DNA of 5,070 nt from UBA5216 sp963924885. GTDB lineage: Bacteria > Pseudomonadota > Gammaproteobacteria > Burkholderiales > SG8-41. The stretch spans positions 1 to 5,070 of the forward strand of contig CAWUUY010000407.1 of NCBI GenBank assembly GCA_963924885.1. Reading direction: 5' to 3'. The translations under genes and the position numbers were made by a program. Shown one piece after another: positions 1 through 5,070 of the stretch. A model generated the notes under the pieces. The model had not been told where the DNA came from, did no database searches, and worked only from the letters and a program-made list of their open reading frames with translations. Every line of letters starts with the position of its first letter. Positions within the stretch are counted from its first letter, which is position 1.

Positions 1-5
1 ATACC

Positions 6-32
6 TTTGTAAGTAATTGTTTTAATTACAAA
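6..32. repeat. AT-rich inverted repeats after the operon's last visible gene
   Basis: The 51 bases after the ccmI stop are non-coding and much more AT-rich than the genes. They hold two overlapping perfect inverted repeats: TTTGTAA (6-12) with TTACAAA (26-32), loop 13; and GTAATT (13-18) with AATTAC (24-29), loop 5. The stems share bases, so only one can form at a time. They are AT-only or nearly so and no T-run follows on the minus strand, so this is not a classical intrinsic terminator. It could be a weak transcript end, a processing site, or chance in AT-rich sequence. Confidence 0.35.
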
Positions 33-51
33 ATTTCGTTGATGAGCGCAC

Positions 52-1284
52 TCAAGGTACTGCGGTGTCGATAACGATCATTATGCCTTGGGCCGTATTG
101 TTTACCGGTTTGCTCGCGCCCTGCAAATCCCCCGCCCGCGGCATGGCATCACCGCTCTTGGAAATACGTGCGCCGATGATGACTTGCGGCGTGCCAGACA
201 GTCGCGTCGCGGGCGACATCGCGGTGCTTTCATCGAGCGTGAACGTGATCGGCAGGTCGCTCACTTTTTTGCGCAGTATCGCGAGTGGCATGCGCGGCCC
301 CCCATCGTTCGATGCGGGGCGCGCGAAGATGAATACGGTATCGTTGGGCGAGGCCCTGGCTTTTAATTTGGGGGCGAGGGTTACCGTGCCGCTCACGCCT
401 GCCGTGGCGGCGGCGACGGTTGTTTTTCCACCCGCAAGACCGCGCGCTTCGGCAATGCTGGCCTGCACGCCGCGCGCCATCTCGCTGTCGGGCGGAATCT
501 GTGCGGCGAGTTTTTCCCAATATTGAATCGCGGCGGCGTAGTCTTTTTTCTCGAAGGCGATGGTGCCGGCGAGGGCCAGTGATTTGGCGTGATTGGGATC
601 GGCTTTTAGCGCGCGCTGGATCAAGGCTTCGGGTTCGCCCAACAGGCTTTGCCCGCGCGCCATCGCGAGCGCGTCGGCGTAATCGGCGAGCAGATGCGGA
701 CTGTCGGGCACGCGCTCCACGGCCTTGCCGTAAGCCGCGGCGGCGTCTTCAAATCGGTTCATCACCGCGTACGAACGGCCGAGCATGGCCCAGCCCTGCG
801 GGTCATCCGGGTTTTGTTTCATGCGCTCGGCGAGTTTGGCCACCATCGCCTCGACCTGCTCGGCGGTGACGCCCTTGCTGGTATCGGTGGGAATCGCCAC
901 GGGCGCCAGTGCCCGTGGATTGCCCACGGCGAAATACAACCCCACGGCCAGCAGCGGCACGGCCAGCCCGGCAATGACCGCTGGGGCGCGGCTCGTGGTT
1001 CGCGCCGTGACTGGCGCGGCGGGCGTGTTTGCGTCCGACGCCGCGTCGTCCAGCAAGCGCCGCTCCAACTCCAGGCGCGCGCGTTCGTATTGCTCTCCGG
1101 TGATGGCGCCGGCGTTGCGGTCGGCTTCGAGTTCGCGTTGCTGATCACGATACACCGCGATGTTCAGCGCCGCGTTTTCCGGCGCTGACGCGCCCGGCTT
1201 GGCGGCGCGCCGCAGCAAGGGCGGCAACACAAATAATAACGCGCCGGCGATCAACACCGCCGCCAGACTCCAGAACAAGATCAT
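52..1284 (-). CDS. ccmI: Cytochrome c biogenesis protein CcmI (TPR apocytochrome chaperone)
   Basis: A 410-residue bipartite protein, similar in size to other full-length CcmI/CycH proteins. Helix 1 is at about residues 2-20, followed by a cytoplasmic loop with the family segment LNIAVYRDQQRELEADRNAGAI-type heptads (about 40-80, predicted leucine-zipper-like). Helix 2 is at about 101-120. A periplasmic TPR region follows (about 140-280), with recognisable units GWAMLGRSYAVMNRFEDAAAAY (164-185) and SLALAGTIAFEKKDYAAAIQYW (235-256). A C-terminal beta-rich domain (about 296-410) includes SGTVTLAPKL and IGARISKSGDAMPRAGDL, common in beta- and gammaproteobacterial CcmI. In characterised homologues the TPR domain binds the C-terminal helix of apocytochrome c and delivers it to CcmF/CcmH. 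The ATG overlaps the ccmH TGA. The stop is TGA at 52-54, and it is the last gene visible in the operon. Confidence 0.96.
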   Translation of the reverse strand: MILFWSLAAVLIAGALLFVLPPLLRRAAKPGASAPENAALNIAVYRDQQRELEADRNAGAITGEQYERARLELERRLLDDAASDANTPAAPVTARTTSRAPAVIAGLAVPLLAVGLYFAVGNPRALAPVAIPTDTSKGVTAEQVEAMVAKLAERMKQNPDDPQGWAMLGRSYAVMNRFEDAAAAYGKAVERVPDSPHLLADYADALAMARGQSLLGEPEALIQRALKADPNHAKSLALAGTIAFEKKDYAAAIQYWEKLAAQIPPDSEMARGVQASIAEARGLAGGKTTVAAATAGVSGTVTLAPKLKARASPNDTVFIFARPASNDGGPRMPLAILRKKVSDLPITFTLDESTAMSPATRLSGTPQVIIGARISKSGDAMPRAGDLQGASKPVNNTAQGIMIVIDTAVP

Positions 1285-1751
1285 CGTGGCAGCGTCTCGT
1301 GTGTGTCCAGCAGCGCGGCGGCGCGCGCACGCTCGTCATACGTGAGCGCCGGTTCCGCCGCGGCATCGGCGCGGCGGCGCAGACGCAGGAACAACGCGAT
1401 CAGCCCGCCCGCCAGCAGCAGACCCGGCCCGAACCACAACAGCAGCGTCGTGCCTTTCACCGGCGGGCGATACAACACAAAATCGCCGTAGCGTTCGGTC
1501 ATGAACGCGATCACCTCTTTTTCGCTGGCGCCCTGTTTCAGTTTCTCGCGCACCTGGTTTTTCAGATCGACGGCGAGATCGGCATTCGAATCGGAGATGG
1601 TCTGGTTCTGGCACACCAGACAACGCAGTTCTTCGGACAAAACCTGCACGCGGCGTTCCAGCGCGGGGTCTTCAGCGGCCACCACTGGCATGGCAGGCGC
1701 CCAGCCGAAAAACAAAAACCATAATAAAAACAAATAGTTACGCATCGACAT
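1281..1751 (-). CDS. ccmH: Cytochrome c maturation protein CcmH (single-module, CcmL type)
   Basis: A 156-residue protein. A signal peptide (about residues 1-26, ending PVVAA before EDP) is followed by a short periplasmic three-helix domain with the redox motif LRCLVCQNQ (C44, C47). Next come DLKNQVREKL and RYGDFVLYRPPVK (88-100), a membrane helix (about 103-123) and a basic cytoplasmic tail. CcmH takes part in reducing or binding the apocytochrome heme-site thiols and forms the lyase with CcmF and CcmI. The TPR part that is fused to CcmH in E. coli is here a separate gene, ccmI, which overlaps this stop by ATGA (1281-1284). The start is ambiguous. The ATG at 1751 overlaps ccmG by 14 bases; a second ATG at 1745 (Met3) overlaps by 8 and gives the more usual short MRNYLF signal start. 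A GAAG at 1756-1759 is 4 bases from the first ATG and 10 from the second, so it does not decide. Confidence 0.96.
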   Translation of the reverse strand: MSMRNYLFLLWFLFFGWAPAMPVVAAEDPALERRVQVLSEELRCLVCQNQTISDSNADLAVDLKNQVREKLKQGASEKEVIAFMTERYGDFVLYRPPVKGTTLLLWFGPGLLLAGGLIALFLRLRRRADAAAEPALTYDERARAAALLDTHETLPR

Positions 1752-2268
1752 TCAACTTCGCGATCAGCGGCAGGATTTTGTCTTTGAGGACGGCGGGGGT
1801 CACCGGACCGATTTGCTTGTAGCGAATCACGCCCTGCTTGTCGATCACGTAGGTTTCGGGCACGCCATACACGCCATAGTCGATACCGATGCGGCCCTGA
1901 ATATCGTACGCCGACAATACATACGGATCGCCATAGCGTTGCAACCACGCGATGCCGTCGGGGCGCTTGTCTTTGTAATTCAATCCGTAGATCGGCACCA
2001 CGCCGCTTTTCGCCAGATCCACCAGCACCGGATGTTCGTCGCGGCACGACGCGCACCACGACGCCCACACATTCAGCAGCCACACCTTGCCCGCCATGTC
2101 TTTTTGCGAAAAGGTTTTTTGCTCGTCATGTAATTGCGGCAACTGAAACGCGGGCGCGGGCTTGCCGATCAGCGGCGACGGCACCTCGCGTGGGTTGAGC
2201 GTCAGTCCCACGCCGAGGAACACCACCAGCACCAGGAAAATGCCCAAGGGCCACAGCCAGCGTTGCAT
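1738..2268 (-). CDS. ccmG: Thiol:disulfide interchange protein CcmG/DsbE
   Basis: A 176-residue membrane-tethered thioredoxin-like protein. An N-terminal signal anchor (about residues 4-24) is followed by REVPSPLIGKPAPAFQLPQL (27-46), characteristic of the DsbE family. The redox motif is WCASC, with C72 and C75 (E. coli CcmG has WCPTC). YGVYGVPETYVID (131-143) contains the cis-proline P137 and the family GVPET signature. CcmG acts in the periplasm as a dedicated reductant; electrons normally come from DsbD or CcdA, and it reduces CcmH and/or the CXXCH thiols of apocytochromes so that heme can be attached. The start at 2268 is supported by GAGGT 7 bases upstream. Its TAA (1738-1740) lies inside the beginning of ccmH, so the two genes are likely translationally coupled. 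Length and motifs are complete. Confidence 0.97.
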   Translation of the reverse strand: MQRWLWPLGIFLVLVVFLGVGLTLNPREVPSPLIGKPAPAFQLPQLHDEQKTFSQKDMAGKVWLLNVWASWCASCRDEHPVLVDLAKSGVVPIYGLNYKDKRPDGIAWLQRYGDPYVLSAYDIQGRIGIDYGVYGVPETYVIDKQGVIRYKQIGPVTPAVLKDKILPLIAKLNVDA

Positions 2269-2273
2269 GCGCG

Positions 2274-4253
2274 CTACCTCGCGGGCGCCGCGCCAGCGGG
2301 CACGACTTCTTCGCGCCTACGCGCGGCCACCCGATAGCGCCGGTCGAGCACCGCGAGCAATCCGCCCAGCGCCATCAGCACGCAGCCGGCCCAGATCCAA
2401 TCGACAAACGGCTTGACCTGCACGCGCACCACCCACGCGCCGCCGTCCACTGCTTCGCCGAGCGACACATACAGATCGCGCGTAAAGCCAGTGTCGATCG
2501 CCGCTTCGGTCATGGGATTTTTCTGCACCTTGTAAACGCGTTTTTCGGGATACATCATGCCCACCTGCGAGCCGCCGCGCGTGACGCTGAACGTGCCGCG
2601 CACCGCCGCGTAGTTCGGGCCTTTCACGTCGTTCAGCGCATCGAAACGGAAAGTGTAGCCGCCGAGTTCCGCCGATTCGCCCACCGACAGTTTCACGTCT
2701 TTCTCGGCGTCGTAGGTCTTGACCATGGTGACACCCACCACAAACACCGCCACGCCCAGGTGCGCGAGCAGCATGCCGTAATAGCTGCGCGACTGCGCGC
2801 GCAGCCGGGTAACGATGCCCGCGCCCGGCGTGAGTGTCAGCCGCGACCACAGCGCGGTAACGCTGCTCGCCACGATCCACAGCGCCAGCAACAAACCGAA
2901 GCTCGCCAGCGGCATCCATTTATCCATGGTCAGCGGCAGCAGCAACGCGCCCGCCACCGACACCGCGAATGCCCATTTCAGACGCACCGCCATCTCAGGC
3001 AGGCTTGCCTGCTTCCAGCGCGCCATCGGCCCCACGCCCATCAAAAACAGCGCGGGCGCCATCAACGGCGCGAACACCGCCTCAAAGTACGGCGGGCCGA
3101 CAGAGATCTTGCCCATGCCCAGCGCGTCCAAAAACAACGGATAAAGCGTGCCGAGCAACACCGAACCGGCGGCCGCCACCAGCAGCACGTTGTTGGTGAG
3201 CAAAAACGATTCGCGCGACACCACCTCGAAACGCCCGCCGAGGCCCACGCGATGCGCACGCCACGCAAACAGCGCCAGCGAGCCGCCGATCACCACCACC
3301 AAAAACGCGAGGATGAACACGCCGCGCTTGGGATCGGTGGCAAACGAATGCACGCTGGTCAGCACGCCGGAGCGCACGAGGAAAGTGCCGAGCAGCGACA
3401 ACGCAAACGCAGAAATCGCCAGCAGCACCGTCCAGCTTTTGAAGGCGTCGCGTTTTTCGGTCACCGCCAGCGAATGAATCAGCGCGGTACCCACCAGCCA
3501 CGGCATGAAGGAGGCATTCTCCACCGGATCCCAGAACCACCAGCCGCCCCAGCCCAATTCGTAATACGCCCACCAACTGCCGAGCGCGATGCCCAGCGTG
3601 AGAAACGCCCACGCCAGCGTGGTCCATGGCCGCGACCAGCGCGCCCAGGTGGCATCCAACCGGCCCGACAACAGCGCGGCGATCGCAAACGCGAACGCCA
3701 CCGAAAAACCCACGTAGCCCATATACAGCATCGGCGGATGGATAATCATACCGAAATCCTGCAACAAGGGGTTCAGATCGCGCCCATCCATCGCCGCCGG
3801 CAACAAGCGGTCAAACGGGTTGGAGGTAAAAAGCGTGAAGGCGAGAAATCCCACGCTGACCAGACCCAGCACGCCGAGCACGCGCGCGACGATATCGTCG
3901 GGCAGATGGCCGCTAAACACGCTCACCGCCGTGGTCCAGCCCGCGAGCATCAGCATCCACAACATCAGCGAGCCTTCATGTCCGCCCCACACCGCGGCGA
4001 TGCGGTAGTACACCGGCAGCGCGGAGTTGGAATTGGAGGCGACGTAGAGCACTGAAAAATCATTCACCACGAAGCTATGGGTCAGGCAGCCAAACGCGAT
4101 GGCGATAAACACCAACTGCCCCTGCGCCGCGGGCCGCGCGAGATGCATCCACGAGCGCACGCCGCGCGCCGCGCCCGCCAGCGGCAGCGTGCCCTGCGCC
4201 ACCGCGAGTATCAGCGCGAGCACCAGGGCAAATTGACCGAGTTCGGGGATCAT
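2274..4253 (-). CDS. ccmF: Heme lyase subunit CcmF
   Basis: A 659-residue polytopic inner-membrane protein, close to the 647 of E. coli CcmF. The family signature WGGWWFWDPVENASFMPWL (about 235-253) is the WWD heme-handling motif. The four conserved histidines are present: H172 (IIHPPMLY) and H302 (SVHSF), which match the periplasmic ligands that flank the WWD heme, and H260 (LIHSL) and H498 (LAHLG), which match the ligands of the membrane heme b. The N-terminus has the usual AAVWGGHEGSLMLW stretch (86-99). A large periplasmic domain lies near the C-terminus (about 513-607), followed by a last helix (about 618-636) and a basic, alanine-rich tail. CcmF takes heme from CcmE and, with CcmH and CcmI, ligates it to apocytochrome c. 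The ATG overlaps the ccmE stop. A GGTGA 4 bases upstream (4258-4262) is a modest ribosome-binding site. The stop is TAG at 2274-2276. Confidence 0.98.
   Translation of the reverse strand: MIPELGQFALVLALILAVAQGTLPLAGAARGVRSWMHLARPAAQGQLVFIAIAFGCLTHSFVVNDFSVLYVASNSNSALPVYYRIAAVWGGHEGSLMLWMLMLAGWTTAVSVFSGHLPDDIVARVLGVLGLVSVGFLAFTLFTSNPFDRLLPAAMDGRDLNPLLQDFGMIIHPPMLYMGYVGFSVAFAFAIAALLSGRLDATWARWSRPWTTLAWAFLTLGIALGSWWAYYELGWGGWWFWDPVENASFMPWLVGTALIHSLAVTEKRDAFKSWTVLLAISAFALSLLGTFLVRSGVLTSVHSFATDPKRGVFILAFLVVVIGGSLALFAWRAHRVGLGGRFEVVSRESFLLTNNVLLVAAAGSVLLGTLYPLFLDALGMGKISVGPPYFEAVFAPLMAPALFLMGVGPMARWKQASLPEMAVRLKWAFAVSVAGALLLPLTMDKWMPLASFGLLLALWIVASSVTALWSRLTLTPGAGIVTRLRAQSRSYYGMLLAHLGVAVFVVGVTMVKTYDAEKDVKLSVGESAELGGYTFRFDALNDVKGPNYAAVRGTFSVTRGGSQVGMMYPEKRVYKVQKNPMTEAAIDTGFTRDLYVSLGEAVDGGAWVVRVQVKPFVDWIWAGCVLMALGGLLAVLDRRYRVAARRREEVVPAGAAPAR
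2276..2280 (-). promoter_or_regulatory. Ribosome-binding site of ccmG
   Basis: GAGGT on the minus strand sits across the last ccmF codon and its TAG stop, 7 bases before the ccmG ATG (2266-2268). It is among the best Shine-Dalgarno matches in the window. It serves the one gene-to-gene junction without an overlap, where 5 bases separate ccmF and ccmG. Confidence 0.65.
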
Positions 4254-4708
4254 TTATTCACCACGGTGCTCACCGCCTTTTGATTCGTTGCCTGCGCTTT
4301 TTTCACCGCATCGGCGGCTTCGGGCGGCATGTAATTTTCATCATGCTTGGCGAGCACTTCGCTGGCCACAAACCGGCCGTTTTCAAGCCGCCCCTGCGTC
4401 ACCACGCCTTTGCCCTCACGGAACAAATCCGGCAGCACGCCTTTATACGCCACTTGTATAGTCTTGGCGGTGTCGGTCACATTGAATTGCACGGTGACAC
4501 CATCGGGCTGGCGCTTGACGCTGCCTTTTTCAACCATGCCGCCGACACGAAACGCGCGCCCTTGCGGCGCTTCGTTCGCCGCCACTTGCGAGGGGGTGAA
4601 AAAAAACACCAGGTTTTGTTGAAACGCCTGCAACACCAGCGTCGTGGCCAGCGCCAGACCGGCGACACCGGCGACGATCAGAGCGATGCGGCGATGACGC
4701 GGCTTCAT
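4250..4708 (-). CDS. ccmE: Periplasmic heme chaperone CcmE
   Basis: A 152-residue protein, normal length for CcmE. A short basic cytoplasmic N-terminus (MKPRHRR) is followed by one membrane anchor (about residues 8-28), then NLVFFFTPSQV (32-42), typical of the family. A periplasmic OB-fold beta-barrel follows (about 50-120), including the segments RAFRVGGMVEKGSV and VAYKGVLPDLFREGKGVV. The heme-binding motif KHDENYMPPE has His122, which forms the covalent bond to a heme vinyl group, and Tyr126, the axial ligand (H130 and Y134 in E. coli). The C-terminal tail is short and polar. CcmE receives heme from CcmC and hands it to CcmF/CcmH. It overlaps both neighbours by ATGA (ccmD stop at its start; ccmF ATG at its TGA, 4250-4253). 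A run of eight T bases on the coding strand (4599-4606) encodes part of the FFF stretch, and the frame is intact. Confidence 0.97.
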   Translation of the reverse strand: MKPRHRRIALIVAGVAGLALATTLVLQAFQQNLVFFFTPSQVAANEAPQGRAFRVGGMVEKGSVKRQPDGVTVQFNVTDTAKTIQVAYKGVLPDLFREGKGVVTQGRLENGRFVASEVLAKHDENYMPPEAADAVKKAQATNQKAVSTVVNK

Positions 4709-4851
4709 GGTTTTTTACCTGCCGCGCGACGGCGCAGATTCAGCGACGCCAGCTCAATCGCGATACACAAAAACGTCACCGCGTACGAACCCCACACATA
4801 CAGCCCCTTACCGCCCATGGCAAAAAATTCGCCGGCACTACCCCAGTTCAT
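4705..4851 (-). CDS. ccmD: Heme exporter protein CcmD, small membrane subunit
   Basis: A 48-residue protein. It shows the CcmD pattern: a short N-terminus with an aromatic/EFF segment, then FAMGGKGLYVWGSYAV (residues 10-25), one hydrophobic helix (about residues 16-36) and a basic cytoplasmic tail (LRRRAAGKK). CcmD is known to associate with CcmABC and to be needed for release of heme-loaded CcmE from CcmC. The start is the ATG at 4849-4851, which gives the usual family N-terminus; the internal ATG at residue 12 would remove part of the conserved stretch. The stop (TGA, 4705-4707) overlaps the ccmE ATG. The start overlaps the stop of an upstream six-codon mini-ORF created by a tandem duplication. 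Family length is normally about 40-70 residues, so this copy is complete. Confidence 0.9.
   Translation of the reverse strand: MNWGSAGEFFAMGGKGLYVWGSYAVTFLCIAIELASLNLRRRAAGKKP
4717..4720 (-). promoter_or_regulatory. Likely ribosome-binding site of ccmE
   Basis: AGGT on the minus strand lies within the last codons of ccmD, 8 bases upstream of the ccmE ATG and followed by an A-rich spacer. It supports the start at 4708 together with the ATGA overlap with the ccmD stop. Confidence 0.5.
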
Positions 4852-4868
4852 TGGCTGCCCCAGTTCAT
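4835..4868 (-). repeat. Imperfect 17-base tandem repeat over the ccmD start
   Basis: Two adjacent 17-base units read on the minus strand, 4868-4852 and 4851-4835, both begin ATGAACTGGGG. They match at 13 of 17 positions, with the first 11 identical. Because 17 is not a multiple of three, the two copies are in different frames. The outer copy overlaps the ccmC stop and the inner copy is the true beginning of ccmD. The simplest reading is a local duplication of the ccmC/ccmD junction that has since diverged at its 3' part. Confidence 0.6.
4848..4868 (-). other. Six-codon mini-ORF (MNWGSQ) between ccmC and ccmD
   Basis: An ATG at 4866-4868 overlaps the ccmC stop in an ATGA, runs for six codons (M-N-W-G-S-Q) and ends at a TGA (4848-4850). 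That TGA overlaps the ccmD ATG (4849-4851) in a second ATGA. Its first five residues are identical to those of CcmD, but it is in a different frame, because it arises from a 17-base duplication of the ccmD start. It is preceded by a well-spaced GGAG. By inference, it could relay ribosomes from ccmC into ccmD by termination-reinitiation. It could equally be a neutral by-product of the duplication. A functional peptide is unlikely. Confidence 0.45.
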
Positions 4869-5070
4869 TTCTGCGTCTCCAGATAGTCCGTCACCCACTC
4901 GCTGCGCCGCTCTCGCTCCAGAATGATACAGCGCACACGCCACAGCGCCGCCGCAATCGCATACGCCCAGCAGGCGAACACCATCACGATCATGCCGGTG
5001 AACATGGTCGCCGCCATGGTGGGCGCGCTTTTCAGACTGACCGATGCGCCTTGATGCAGGGTGTTCCACC
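4865..5070 (-). CDS. ccmC: Heme exporter/handling protein CcmC, C-terminal fragment
   Basis: Only the last 67 codons are in the window, read from base 5068 down to a TGA at 4865-4867; the gene continues beyond the right edge. The fragment opens with WNTLHQGAS, the signature just before the last membrane helix of CcmC. Its histidine (fifth visible residue) corresponds to one of the two periplasmic heme-ligand histidines of the family (H184 in E. coli). A hydrophobic helix follows (about visible residues 18-42, MAATMFTGMIVMVFACWAYA), then a charged cytoplasmic tail (RVRCIILERERRSEWVTDYLETQK). CcmC is an inner-membrane WWD-family protein that presents heme to CcmE and promotes its covalent attachment. 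The WWD motif itself and the first histidine are outside the window. The stop overlaps the ATG of a six-codon mini-ORF and lies just upstream of ccmD. Identification rests on the short motif plus the operon context and is firm. Confidence 0.93.
   Translation of the reverse strand, partial: WNTLHQGASVSLKSAPTMAATMFTGMIVMVFACWAYAIAAALWRVRCIILERERRSEWVTDYLETQK
4877..4880 (-). promoter_or_regulatory. Ribosome-binding site inside the ccmC end, placed for a mini-ORF
   Basis: The bases GGAG read on the minus strand lie 8 bases upstream of the ATG at 4866-4868. This is ideal spacing for the six-codon mini-ORF, but 25 bases from the ccmD ATG. The mini-ORF therefore has the better Shine-Dalgarno; ccmD itself is preceded only by a G-run (4858-4861) about 6 bases from its ATG. 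Confidence 0.5.

Noticed and set aside
65..1188. Several plus-strand open frames (65-526, 420-869, 649-1188)
   Set aside because: All are antisense to ccmI, whose own reading frame carries clear membrane helices, TPR units and the family C-terminal domain. The antisense products show no coherent motif.
1562..2083. A 173-codon minus-strand open frame spanning the ccmG/ccmH junction
   Set aside because: It is out of frame with both ccmG and ccmH, which are well supported by the WCASC and LRCLVCQ motifs; its own product is Arg-rich with no recognisable domain.
3062..3688. Minus-strand open frames within ccmF (3082-3627, 3062-3268, 3479-3688)
   Set aside because: They are alternative-frame shadows of ccmF and disagree with its conserved WWD and histidine motifs.
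2760..4055. A 431-codon open frame on the plus strand
   Set aside because: It lies wholly antisense to ccmF. Its product is an Arg/His/Gln-rich low-complexity string without domains or a hydrophobic core, as expected from the complement of a GC-rich membrane-protein gene.
4848..5069. A 73-codon minus-strand open frame at the right edge
   Set aside because: It is the wrong frame for the ccmC tail; the correct frame (from 5068) gives WNTLHQGAS, a membrane helix and a stop at 4865. Only its last six codons, from the ATG at 4868, are of interest as the mini-ORF.
1..5070. CRISPR arrays, tRNA or rRNA genes, insertion sequences, riboswitches, or an undescribed defence or metabolic system
   Set aside because: No spaced repeats, cloverleaf or rRNA sequence, transposase motifs or terminal inverted repeats were seen. 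The window is almost entirely filled by the known Ccm genes, leaving 51 non-coding bases at the left edge and a 5-base gap.

Overview
The window is the distal part of a cytochrome c maturation (System I, Ccm) operon. Everything is on the minus strand, so the genes are transcribed from right to left: ccmC (only its last 67 codons, cut by the right edge), ccmD, ccmE, ccmF, ccmG (dsbE), ccmH and ccmI. The base composition is GC-rich (about 60% by eye). The gene order, a one-module CcmH separate from a bipartite CcmI, and the style of the CcmI C-terminal domain and of CcmG all suggest a proteobacterium, most likely a betaproteobacterium or a close gammaproteobacterial relative. The genus cannot be read from this sequence.

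Layout from right to left: ccmC tail (4865-5070), ccmD (4705-4851), ccmE (4250-4708), ccmF (2274-4253), ccmG (1738-2268), ccmH (1281-1751), ccmI (52-1284). Coding is essentially continuous. D/E, E/F and H/I share ATGA stop/start overlaps, ccmG and ccmH overlap by 8 or 14 bases depending on the start used, and ccmF and ccmG are separated by only 5 bases. The only non-coding DNA is the AT-rich 51 bases after the ccmI stop. No promoter is expected or seen; the operon start (presumably ccmA and ccmB upstream of ccmC) lies beyond the right edge.

How the genes work together (known for the families): CcmC, with CcmD, loads periplasmic heme covalently onto a histidine of the chaperone CcmE. Holo-CcmE delivers the heme to the CcmF/CcmH/CcmI lyase. 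CcmG and CcmH keep the CXXCH thiols of the apocytochrome reduced, and CcmI captures the apocytochrome C-terminus. All diagnostic residues visible in the window are intact: the CcmC LHQG histidine, CcmE H122/Y126, the CcmF WWD motif and four conserved histidines, the CcmG WCASC, and the CcmH LRCLVCQ. The operon looks fully functional.

I found no undescribed system. The most unusual local feature is the ccmC/ccmD junction, where a 17-base imperfect tandem duplication of the ccmD start creates a six-codon mini-ORF. That mini-ORF has a better ribosome-binding site than ccmD and is linked by ATGA overlaps to both neighbours.
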